This document shows positions 24,783-31,979 of a stretch of 64,000 bases of DNA, in pieces; the first letter of the stretch is position 1, and every line of letters starts with the position of its first letter. Source of the stretch: Streptomyces sp. 135. GTDB taxonomy: Bacteria > Actinomycetota > Actinomycetes > Streptomycetales > Streptomycetaceae. The notes under the pieces were generated by a model. It was not told the origin of the DNA. It was given only the letters and a program-made list of their open reading frames with translations, and ran no database searches. The stretch lies in assembly GCF_020026305.1 (NCBI RefSeq), contig NZ_CP075691.1, forward strand, positions 6,448,001 through 6,512,000, written 5' to 3'. Made by a program: the position numbers and the translations under genes.

Positions 24783-26498
24783 TCAGCGCTGCCTTCGGGT
24801 GTTGTTCGAGGTCCTGGCGTCGAGGTGTGCCGCACGGTGCTGCGAGGAGACGGCAGTGCTGCCTCGTCCATGCGTGCTGCGGGAGTTCTGGGGATCGGCG
24901 GGGAGGTCGGCCATCCGTCGTAGCCGCCACACGAGCACGTCACTCATGCGCTCCGCCGTGCCCAGCTCCCTCCGAGCGGCTGCCTGCACCAGCAGAGCGG
25001 TGGGGTTGTGGCCGGTGGTCCGGGCTTCGTCGAGGGTGGCTGCGAGGGCGGGCCATCCGCGTTCGGCGAGGACCTGGTCGGCCAACTCGGGCAGGGCTTG
25101 GCGCAGGGTGGCGGCGTGATGGCGTTGCCAGGCAGGGGTCAGACGGCTGCCCCGCTGGTGGAGGAAGGCCATGGGGAGGTCGGCAGCGGCGGGATAGGCG
25201 GCGCGGAGGTGCGCGGCGGCCCGCTGGGCGGCTTCGGCCTGCTGGAAGTGCTGCTTCCTGGCGTGCCAGTGGGCGGCGGCGGTGATCAGGAAGAACAGCA
25301 TGTCGATGACCATTGCGGTGGTGGCGCCGTCCTCGCCCCGGCCGAGGGCCGGGCCGCTGTGGACGAGGTCGCGGGCGGCTCGGCGCAAGGCGTGATCGTG
25401 ACCGCGTGCGGCGCGGACGTGGGAGCGGGAGGCACGTTCGAAGGCGGCTGCTGCGGCTTGGAGTTCGTGGCGGGTGTGGGCGGCGGAGGTTTTGGCGAGG
25501 GCGTCGAGGACCTCCCCTGTGGCGGATATCTGTGCGGCGATGACGCCGTCGTCGCCGTGGTCGATGACGAGCAGGGCCTGCCAGATGGCTGTGGCGGCGT
25601 GTCGGCGTGCGGACGCGGGCCCGGTCTCCCACGGCTGGGAGGGCTCCGAGGAGAGGGCTTCCGCGGATGTGGTCCAGCGTTCACGGATCCGGGGCAGCGA
25701 GAGGTCTGGGGCGAGCTTGGAACCGGAGTAGAAGACCGGCTCGCCCTTGCCGTTGCGGTCATCAGGGAGGGCGACGGTGTAGCCGAGGGTGTCGCCCGAG
25801 GGTGCGATGCGCCGCCGGACGAGCAGGCCGGCCGAGGCGAGACGGTCGAAGAACTCCTCCTCACTGGCTGCGCCGGCCACCGAGCGGCGGACTTCCTCGC
25901 GCAGCTCCTCGCGTGGGGTGCGCTGTCGGCCGAGGCGGTCGGCTTTGTGGCGTTCGGAGCTGGTGGGCCGCGTGGCGGCGGTACCGTCCCCCGCCGCCAT
26001 GCGGTGGAGGCCGTAGTCGACTTCGATCTGGCGGCATTCGGTCTGGGCGCGCTTGGCGGAGCGGTGGTGGTCGGGGCGGCGGCCGTCTTCACGGACGAGC
26101 GTGGCGATGAGGTGGATGTGGTCGTCGGCGTGGCGGACGGCTGCCCAGCGGCAGCCCGCGCCGTCGCCGGGGTCGATGCCCGTGGCGGCGATGACGCGGC
26201 GGGCGATGTCCGCCCATTCGGCGTCGGTGAGGGTGCGGTCGCCGGGGGCGGCACGGACGGAGGCGTGCCACACGTGGGTGGTGGGGCGGGCGTCTTCGTC
26301 GAGGAGGTGCAGGGGCTCGTCCAGGAGCTGGGCGAGGTCGACGATGGTGGTGCTCCGATCGCGGCCGGGGTCGGGGGCGAAGCCGTCGAAGGAGGCGACG
26401 ATGTGGGGGTCGGTGTGTTCCTCGCGGCGGCCGGGGCCGTAGAGGTAGGCGAGCAGGCGGACGGTGTTGCGGCCCTGCTTGTGGATGCGGGGTATCAA
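24783..26498 (-). CDS. Relaxase/mobilization nuclease
   Basis: A 571-residue MobA/VirD2-type relaxase. The N-terminus has the family's GRNTVRLLAYLYGPGR opening and THVWHASVRAAPGDRTLTDA; the metal-binding histidines are in VRHADDHIHLIATL (H123, H127, H129). The C-terminal 300 residues are helical and carry no primase signature. The start is a TTG at 26498 whose last bases overlap the MobC stop (TTGA), the most economical choice given the upstream low-complexity reading. The protein would nick at oriT and pilot single-stranded DNA during conjugation. No coupling protein or TraB translocase gene is present, so transfer would need a helper. Confidence 0.8.
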   Translation of the reverse strand: MIPRIHKQGRNTVRLLAYLYGPGRREEHTDPHIVASFDGFAPDPGRDRSTTIVDLAQLLDEPLHLLDEDARPTTHVWHASVRAAPGDRTLTDAEWADIARRVIAATGIDPGDGAGCRWAAVRHADDHIHLIATLVREDGRRPDHHRSAKRAQTECRQIEVDYGLHRMAAGDGTAATRPTSSERHKADRLGRQRTPREELREEVRRSVAGAASEEEFFDRLASAGLLVRRRIAPSGDTLGYTVALPDDRNGKGEPVFYSGSKLAPDLSLPRIRERWTTSAEALSSEPSQPWETGPASARRHAATAIWQALLVIDHGDDGVIAAQISATGEVLDALAKTSAAHTRHELQAAAAAFERASRSHVRAARGHDHALRRAARDLVHSGPALGRGEDGATTAMVIDMLFFLITAAAHWHARKQHFQQAEAAQRAAAHLRAAYPAAADLPMAFLHQRGSRLTPAWQRHHAATLRQALPELADQVLAERGWPALAATLDEARTTGHNPTALLVQAAARRELGTAERMSDVLVWRLRRMADLPADPQNSRSTHGRGSTAVSSQHRAAHLDARTSNNTRRQR

Positions 26499-27103
26499 GC
26501 GGCGGTGCCTTCGGAGTTCGGGTCGGTGAGGCGGGCGGTGACGTGGCGGACCTCGTCGACGGCGTGGCGGACGGCGGCGATGGTGTCCTCCAGACCGCCG
26601 GGGTAGGCGCCGCTGTTGAGTGCGTGGGCGGCCTGGTTGAGGTTGTTGTTCGCGTGCCCGAGCTGGCGCCGGAGTGCGAAGAGGGTGGTCAGGGTGTCCT
26701 GGCGGGTGGCGATGGCGGCTGCGGTGCGGTCGAGGTCGCGGGCGGCGGCGAGTCCGCTGTGGGCCAGGAAGCCGGCGATGCTCATGCCGACCGCTTCGGC
26801 GTCGGCGGCGATGGTCGCGTGCTCGGCGTCGCTGAGGCGGACGCTGTGCGCGCGGCGCTGCGTACGGGCGCGTACGCGGGACTTGCCCCGGCGACGCGGC
26901 ACCGGCTGCGGTCCGCCCTCGGCCGCAGCCACACCCTCCCGCGCCCCCTGGCGCGGGAGGGTGCCCGCCACCCCCGGGGCGGGCACCGGTTCGGACGCAC
27001 CCCCGACGGGGGAGTGTCCGAACCTCCAACTTGCTCCGCCCGGGGCAGCGCCGGTGGGTACCAACGGCTGGTTGGTGAGGGCCTCGGTGTGGCTGTCGTG
27101 CAT
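26495..27103 (-). CDS. MobC-type mobilization accessory protein
   Basis: A 202-residue protein with a Pro/Gly-rich N-terminal half and a C-terminal MobC domain: RAHSVRLSDAEHATIAADAE is a ribbon-helix-helix-like region, followed by the conserved LRRQLGHANNNLNQAAHALN motif. MobC proteins help the relaxase melt oriT. AAGGAA lies upstream of the ATG at 27103. The N-terminal coding region contains a run of palindromes that may be the transfer origin itself. Its stop overlaps the relaxase start. Confidence 0.8.
   Translation of the reverse strand: MHDSHTEALTNQPLVPTGAAPGGASWRFGHSPVGGASEPVPAPGVAGTLPRQGAREGVAAAEGGPQPVPRRRGKSRVRARTQRRAHSVRLSDAEHATIAADAEAVGMSIAGFLAHSGLAAARDLDRTAAAIATRQDTLTTLFALRRQLGHANNNLNQAAHALNSGAYPGGLEDTIAAVRHAVDEVRHVTARLTDPNSEGTAA
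26904..27020. other. Palindrome cluster, candidate origin of transfer
   Basis: Four inverted repeats lie within 117 bp: 26904-26911/26923-26930 (8 bp, GGCTGCGG), 26932-26945/26950-26963 (perfect 14 bp, CACCCTCCCGCGCC), 26961-26969/26978-26986 (perfect 9 bp, GTGCCCGCC) and an imperfect one at 26992-27020 (CGGAC outer arms, CCCCC/GGGGG inner). This lies in the 5' part of mobC, next to the relaxase, where oriT sequences commonly sit. The coding sequence here is low complexity, so the DNA may be what is conserved. Confidence 0.45.
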
Positions 27104-27167
27104 CGGGGTGTTCCTTCGGAGTGGGTGCTGGAGGGGCGCCCGTGTAGGCATGGGGGGGACAGGAGTG

Positions 27168-28037
27168 TCAGGCGGTGGTCGCCAGATTCTTGGCGGTGGC
27201 CGCTTCGTCCAGGACGGTGTCGGCGGCCTTCTGGGCCCGGGCCCTGTCGACGGTGTAGCCCTGGGCACGGGCAGTGCGCTCCAGGTCGGTCCGGCGGACG
27301 GTGCCGGTCTCGTAGCGCATCTGGCGGGCGAGCTCCAGGAGGTACGCGTCAGGGGCGCTGGCCTTGCGCCCGCCAGGTTTTGGCGTCGCTTTCCTCGGCG
27401 GTGTGGCGGTGGCGGGAGGCGGCGCCGTGGCGGTCGTGGCGGGGGAAGCCGGTGCGGCGGGCGGCTTCGGCTCTGGCGTGGCGGTCGGCTGCACCAGGCG
27501 CTGCTTAGCGGGTATGGCGGTGGCGGCGGACTTGGCAGCGGGCGGTGGCGGTCCGCCACTGGGTGCCTTGGCGGTTGGCGGTTCGGCCGCCATCGCCTTG
27601 TTGGCGGCGAGGTGGCGGTTGATGACGAGGTAGAGGTGGACGGCGCCGGCGAGGGCGAGTGGGGCGATGGCGGACAGGGCGCCGACGGTGGCGTTGTTGA
27701 GGCGGAGGCGGGCCTGTTCGTTCAGGCGGATGGCGTGCAGGGCGTTGGCCCAGATGCTGGCGCCGGTCGCCAGGGTGACGAGCGTCCACACGTACAGGCG
27801 GGAGCGGAGCGGGGCGGTGCGCAGGATGAGCAGGGCGGTGACGCCCAGCGCGATGAAGCCGTCGATGACGAGGGGGAAGAGGTAGGTCAGCGGTCCACTG
27901 ATGTGGGCGGCGACGGCCATTTGCCGCAGGGCGTCGTCGGAGAGGACGAAGCCGACGGCGGCGATCAGGGTGATCCCCATGAGGAGGGGACGGCCTCGCC
28001 GTTCGAAGGCGGGGCGTATCGGGGCAGGGGAGGGCAA
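27168..28037 (-). CDS. DUF2637 (SpdB-like) membrane protein
   Basis: A 289-residue protein with four hydrophobic segments in the first 130 residues (GITLIAAVGFVLSDDALRQM, SGPLTYLFPLVIDGFIALGV, RLYVWTLVTLATGASIWANA, and a fourth ending LVINRHLAANKA). The tail is rich in Pro, Ala and Thr and ends in a helical DNA-binding-like region. This is the DUF2637 architecture found in streptomycete plasmids and integrative elements, where SpdB proteins aid plasmid spreading between hyphal compartments. The TTG at 28037 is chosen for the GGAG ten bases upstream; the ATG at 27980 is possible. It lies between the helicase-loader and mobilization genes. Confidence 0.75.
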   Translation of the reverse strand: MPSPAPIRPAFERRGRPLLMGITLIAAVGFVLSDDALRQMAVAAHISGPLTYLFPLVIDGFIALGVTALLILRTAPLRSRLYVWTLVTLATGASIWANALHAIRLNEQARLRLNNATVGALSAIAPLALAGAVHLYLVINRHLAANKAMAAEPPTAKAPSGGPPPPAAKSAATAIPAKQRLVQPTATPEPKPPAAPASPATTATAPPPATATPPRKATPKPGGRKASAPDAYLLELARQMRYETGTVRRTDLERTARAQGYTVDRARAQKAADTVLDEAATAKNLATTA

Positions 28038-28087
28038 GAGCAGGAATCTCCGGTGTGGTGCAAGGGGCGGGATGGGCGCTGTCGGGG

Positions 28088-28789
28088 TCAGGCGACGGGC
28101 TTCTGACGGCGGCGGTCGTCGCCTTCGAGGGTGACGCGTTCGGTCATCTGGGCCAGGCGGGAGGCGACGCGGTCGCCGAGGGCTGCCCGCAGGGTGTCGG
28201 TGGTGAGGTTGCTGGTGATCAGGGTGGGGCGCAGGTGCTCGTACCGGTGGTTGATCAGCCGGTAGGTCAACTCCTCGGTCCACTCGCTGGTCTTCGCCGC
28301 GCCAAGGTCGTCCAGGAGCAGCAGCGGGCAGCGCATCAGGCTCTGCAGGTCGCGCTCGCTGTCGAACCCGGGGCGCGGGCGCAGCCGGGCGTAGAGGTCG
28401 GCGGCGGTGACGGCTTCCCAGCGCAGGCGGACCCCGGCGGCCAGCAGGGTGCGGATGGCGCCGTACGCCTGGTGGGTCTTTCCGGTGCCGGTCGGTCCGA
28501 CGATTCGCAGCGAGGGGCCCTCCGCGATGCCCGGTGCGCCGCCGGGGCCGGGGCGTCCGGCGCGGGTGATCTCGTCCGCCCAGGCGGTGACCTGGGGGTG
28601 GTCGGCGAGGGCGTGGCGGAAGCGGGCGGGGATGCGGGCTTCCGCCTGTTGCAGTGCGGTGACGGGTTCGGGCGTCGGCTCCTGGGCGGCGGCGTCGGGG
28701 GCGATGCCGCGCTGGGCCAGGATGTCGCCGAGTCGGCCGGTGATCCGGGCAGGCTGCTGCGGAGCGCGGGTGAGGGCGGTGGTGGTCAG
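28088..28789 (-). CDS. DnaC/IstB-like ATP-binding protein
   Basis: A 233-residue AAA+ ATPase: Walker A in LRIVGPTGTGKTHQAYGA, Walker B in CPLLLLDDLGAAKTSEWT and an arginine-finger-like YRLINHRYEHLRPTLITSN segment. It matches helicase loaders of plasmids and phages. No ATG, GTG or TTG start exists before the conserved part. The CTG at 28789 overlapping the upstream stop as CTGA is the most plausible start, a rare codon that matches the overlap style of this operon. It would load the host replicative helicase at the origin recognised by the upstream protein. Confidence 0.75.
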   Translation of the reverse strand: MTTTALTRAPQQPARITGRLGDILAQRGIAPDAAAQEPTPEPVTALQQAEARIPARFRHALADHPQVTAWADEITRAGRPGPGGAPGIAEGPSLRIVGPTGTGKTHQAYGAIRTLLAAGVRLRWEAVTAADLYARLRPRPGFDSERDLQSLMRCPLLLLDDLGAAKTSEWTEELTYRLINHRYEHLRPTLITSNLTTDTLRAALGDRVASRLAQMTERVTLEGDDRRRQKPVA

Positions 28790-29730
28790 AGGTCGCCTCC
28801 GTAGGCAGCGGCGGTGTTGGTGGGGTTGGTCCACGGCTGGTGGGCAGCGGCGGCGGGGGTGGCGTTCATGGCCTCGTGGACGAGACTGGGCAGGGTGCTG
28901 GGGTGCAGGCCCTTGGCGCGGTGACGGTTGAGGCCGGCGCGGATGTGGTCCGGGGCGATGCCCTCGTTGAGGAGCTTCTTCACCTCCTGGCCGAGGTGGC
29001 TGAGCACGTCCTGCGGCGGGCGGTAAGCGCATCCGGCGGCGTACTCGCCGATCAGGTCCTTCGTCGAGACCGAGTCGGGCGCGGGGGGCGCTTGCGCCCC
29101 CAACGGGGTAGATCCTAGATCCCTGTTCCTAGGTCCTAGATCCGGACGGTGAGGGCTCACGGAGGGCTCGGTGAGCCCTCCCTGCGGCTGCGGTGAGTGC
29201 TCACGGAATTGCCTCTGACCTGCGGATTCGTTGTTCACGGAGGGCTCCGTGAGTCCTCCCTGACGACTTGCGGAAGTCTCCACGAGAGCTCCCTGCGCCT
29301 GCGGTGAGGGCTCACGCGGAATCCCGAGATCGTGGTGCGGGCACGGGGGCGTCCGGACACCGCTGGGCCGGTTGATCTTCTGGTGCTGGGCGAAGGTGAC
29401 GATGTGCAGGTACCGCTTGCCGTCCCCGCCCTCGTACCGGCAGATCAGCCCGGCACCGTGGAGCTGGATCAAGTCGTCCTCGACCGCCTCCGGGCCGTGC
29501 TCGCGGCGCAGCGACCACAGCTGGCCGGCGATGACGGCGGCCTGGTCGCGAAACCGGCCCTGGTCGTCGGCCTGGGTGAGCAGCCCGAAGAAGGTCCGCT
29601 CGGCGGACAGCGACACCGCCGCGAGGGACTCGGACGAGAACGCCTCGGGCTTGATGGTGCGGATACGGGCGATGGCGATCGACCACCTTTCAGGGAGAGG
29701 GCCGGGGAATCCGGCGGTGCCGGGGTGCAT
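28786..29730 (-). CDS. Phage-type replication initiation protein
   Basis: A 314-residue protein with the actinophage/AICE replication-protein pattern: IARIRTIKPEAFSSESLAAV at the start, then GLLTQADDQGRFRDQAAVIA and YLHIVTFAQHQKINRPSG, a winged helix-turn-helix that binds the origin. The middle (residues about 130-200) is a repetitive linker with two QGGLTEPSV copies encoded by DNA repeats that probably are the origin. The C-terminal region (PQDVLSHLGQEVKKLLNEGI) likely contacts the loader. The ATG at 29730 adds about 20 non-conserved residues; the natural start may be nearer the conserved RIRTIKPE, but no standard codon is there. Confidence 0.7.
   Translation of the reverse strand: MHPGTAGFPGPLPERWSIAIARIRTIKPEAFSSESLAAVSLSAERTFFGLLTQADDQGRFRDQAAVIAGQLWSLRREHGPEAVEDDLIQLHGAGLICRYEGGDGKRYLHIVTFAQHQKINRPSGVRTPPCPHHDLGIPREPSPQAQGALVETSASRQGGLTEPSVNNESAGQRQFREHSPQPQGGLTEPSVSPHRPDLGPRNRDLGSTPLGAQAPPAPDSVSTKDLIGEYAAGCAYRPPQDVLSHLGQEVKKLLNEGIAPDHIRAGLNRHRAKGLHPSTLPSLVHEAMNATPAAAAHQPWTNPTNTAAAYGGDL
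29084..29315. repeat. Iteron-like repeats in the replication gene (possible origin)
   Basis: GTGAGNGCTCAC occurs three times (29149-29160, 29193-29204, 29304-29315). CCTAGATCC occurs twice (29114-29122, 29135-29143), with CCTAGG between. A perfect TCACGGAG/CTCCGTGA palindrome is at 29235-29252, and a perfect 8-bp hairpin GGGGGCGC-TT-GCGCCCCC at 29084-29101. Repeats inside the initiator gene resemble the lambda O-type origin layout. Function as an origin is inferred. Confidence 0.5.
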
Positions 29731-29944
29731 GGCCAACACAGCCACACCTGGGGCGCAGAAGTCCAGACTTTGCACTGGAATTCCGTACAGCCCGGCGGCA
29801 TGCCGCGTCGGCGAATCCCGCAACTGTAGGGGCGAATTCCCGGTCACCGAAATTGCTGCGGGAAATCGCCGGGTGATTTGCATCGCTCACGGCAGACAGG
29901 AATGCCCTTCCGGACCGGCCGGCGCGCAAGCTACAACACCACCC

Positions 29945-30229
29945 ATGCCGCCACGCCCTCTCGTCATCGGACCCGCCGGACACGCCGCCGCCCAAGCCAT
30001 CGAACGCACCCGCACCGCCCGCGGCTACTCCCAGCGTCAGCTCGCCGCCCGGGTCACCGCACTGGGCCGGCCCATGACCTTCACCGCGCTCTCCCGCATC
30101 GAACGCACCGTCCGCCGCTGCGACATCGACGACCTCGTCGCCATCGCCACAGCCCTCGGAATCGCCCCGCAAACCCTCCTCGTCGGCCCCCTCATGCCCC
30201 CAGGGGCGGCAGGGGTGGGCGAAATATAG
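29945..30229 (+). CDS. Cro/C1-type repressor-like protein
   Basis: A 94-residue XRE-type DNA-binding protein: AQAIERTRTARGYSQRQLAA, MTFTALSRIERTVRRCDIDD and LVAIATALGIAPQTLLVGPL form the five-helix Cro/C1 domain. It is divergent from the replication gene. The intervening 214 bp (29731-29944) hold GAATTCC-containing inverted segments that may be operators. The likely role is to control replication and maintenance of the element. The ATG at 29945 has no strong ribosome site, and the gene may be leaderless. Confidence 0.7.
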   Translation: MPPRPLVIGPAGHAAAQAIERTRTARGYSQRQLAARVTALGRPMTFTALSRIERTVRRCDIDDLVAIATALGIAPQTLLVGPLMPPGAAGVGEI

Positions 30230-30235
30230 CCGACG

Positions 30236-30260
30236 ATCCCCGGTTAGCGAAACCGGGGAT
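30236..30260. terminator. 25-bp hairpin, element-end copy B
   Basis: ATCCCCGGTT and AACCGGGGAT pair over 10 bp around AGCGA. Relative to copy A (24727-24751) the arms change together (GCC/GGC to CCC/GGG), keeping pairing. Both are followed by TTCT. It lies just after the repressor stop, so it could terminate that gene. About 285 bp with no gene follow up to 30545. Confidence 0.6.
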
Positions 30261-30545
30261 TCTCCGGATCATTGTGGGTCCCGGAACGCCCGTCGTGCCG
30301 GTCCCTGTCAGAAGTCTGCCCACATCCCCAGAAGAAGCCTTGCTTGATCCGCCTACGCGCCGATTTCAGATCCCCCCGCCGTGTACGTGTAGTCCCGCTC
30401 GTTTCCTCTTCTGCTCCGCTCGGAGATTCCGGCCGTACGTAGAAGCCCTATTCGGCGACCTCGCGGCATCGGCTGGGCTTGTTGCCCCCCGCCCCAGCTA
30501 GATCTCTCCATTCCCGTCGCTCTTTCTCCCGCAAAGGAACCGCCT

Positions 30546-30752
30546 ATGGCCCCGCGCCTGCTGTCCATACCTACCGTCGCCGCAGCCCTGGACGTCGACC
30601 GCCGAACGGTCTACCGCTTCATCGCCGCCGGCGAGCTGCCCGTCGTCGACCTGCGCACAGGACCGGCTCGCTCTCGCGTTCGCGTCCCCGCCGCGAGCCT
30701 GGACGACTTCATCAACAGCCGGGCGGTCTCCTCGCCCGCGCGCCGCCGCTGA
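30546..30752 (+). CDS. Excisionase-like MerR/AlpA-type HTH protein
   Basis: A 68-residue winged-helix protein: LLSIPTVAAALDVDRRTVYR then FIAAGELPVVDLRTG is the DNA-binding motif of Xis and AlpA-type excisionases. It lies 45 bases upstream of the integrase reading frame, in the standard xis-int order of actinomycete integrative elements. GCAAAGGAA precedes the ATG. It would bias the integrase toward excision. Confidence 0.8.
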   Translation: MAPRLLSIPTVAAALDVDRRTVYRFIAAGELPVVDLRTGPARSRVRVPAASLDDFINSRAVSSPARRR

Positions 30753-30797
30753 CCAGGACCAAGTCCCTCCGTACGCGAAACAGGAAGGAACGGAACC

Positions 30798-31901
30798 ACG
30801 TACCTCCGGAAGCTGAAGTCCGGCAAATGGCAGGCGACCGTCCGCAACCGGGCTGGAGACCGGTTCAGCGAGTCGTTTCCCCTCAAGGCACAGGCCCGTG
30901 CCTGGGGCGCCGAGATGGAGACCCAGTTCGCCCGCGGAAGCATGCGGGACCCCCGAGCCGGCGAAATGGCGTTTCACGAGTGGCATGCCCGCTGGTGGCA
31001 GGCCCGCGTCGTCGAGCCCCACACGCTGCGCGGCGACGCCTCCAGCATCAAGAACCACGTGCTGCCCCACTGGGCCGACTGGGAGATGCGGGCCATCACC
31101 CGCATGGACGTCCAGAGCTGGATCCGCGGACTGGTCGAGAAGGGGGTCGGTGCCTCGGCGACCAAGAGGGCCTACAACCTGCTGTCGTCCATCATGCGTA
31201 CGGCCGTCGACGACGATGTCATCGCGGTCAGCCCCTGCCGGAACATCGACCTGCCGCAGATCGCGATCAAGCCTCCGCAATGGTTCACCCTCGATCAGGC
31301 GCAGAGCATTGTCGACGAGCTCCCGGCCCCTTGGCGCACCATGTGTCTGCTCGGCTTCTACACGGGCCTGCGCTGGGGCGAACTCGCCGGCCTGCACCGC
31401 CATCGGATCGACCGGCGCCGTTCCCGCCTGTTCGTGGTGGAGGTCAACACCAAGAGCGGCATCAAGGAGTACCCCAAGAGTTCGAGGAGCCGTCGGGAGG
31501 TTCCGCTCCCACCACACGTCCTGGACGCCCTCGAACAGCACATCCACCCGCTCGACCGCGACGCCCTGGTCTTCACCACCATCACCAAGGGCCGCGCCGG
31601 CCGTCGGCTCGACGACGGCAACTGGCGCCGCCAGACCTGGTGGCCGGCCATCGAGAAAGCCCACTACTTCGACACCGAGGGGGAGCAACTCCCCGTCCCG
31701 CACTATCCGCCCCACTCCATGCGCCACACCTGCGCCTCGTGGCTCGTCCAGAAGGGAGTCTCGCTCTACGAGGTCCAGCACCTCCTCGGCCACGAGAGCT
31801 TCCAGACCACCCAGCGCTACGCCCACCTGCAGCCGGACGCGCACAAAGCAGTGCTGGCAGCTTGGGAGCGTTTGGACGTCCCGCTGACCTTTGCAGCGTA
31901 A
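30798..31901 (+). CDS. Tyrosine integrase without a standard start codon
   Basis: A phage-type tyrosine recombinase. Coordinates assume initiation at ACG 30798, which gives 367 residues. The catalytic set is complete: R192 (TGLRWGEL), H306 and R309 (HSMRHT), H332 (LLGHES) and Y341 (TQRYAHL). Upstream residues TYLRKLKSGKWQ to KAQARAWGAEM are the expected arm-binding N-terminus. There is no ATG, GTG or TTG between the stop of the excisionase (30750) and codon 40; AAGGAA sits eight bases before the ACG, exactly where an ATG should be. Either ACG is used weakly or the start was mutated; the first ATG at 30915 would give a protein lacking the N-terminal arm. This is the only recombinase in the window and the best candidate for having inserted the island. 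Confidence 0.75.
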   Translation, partial: TYLRKLKSGKWQATVRNRAGDRFSESFPLKAQARAWGAEMETQFARGSMRDPRAGEMAFHEWHARWWQARVVEPHTLRGDASSIKNHVLPHWADWEMRAITRMDVQSWIRGLVEKGVGASATKRAYNLLSSIMRTAVDDDVIAVSPCRNIDLPQIAIKPPQWFTLDQAQSIVDELPAPWRTMCLLGFYTGLRWGELAGLHRHRIDRRRSRLFVVEVNTKSGIKEYPKSSRSRREVPLPPHVLDALEQHIHPLDRDALVFTTITKGRAGRRLDDGNWRRQTWWPAIEKAHYFDTEGEQLPVPHYPPHSMRHTCASWLVQKGVSLYEVQHLLGHESFQTTQRYAHLQPDAHKAVLAAWERLDVPLTFAA

Positions 31902-31979
31902 ATAACTCGTCCCGTCCACTGGCGTGCGTCGGATGCGCGCTGCGCCTACGTACAGGGCGAGCTGAAGGGCGGCCTACAG

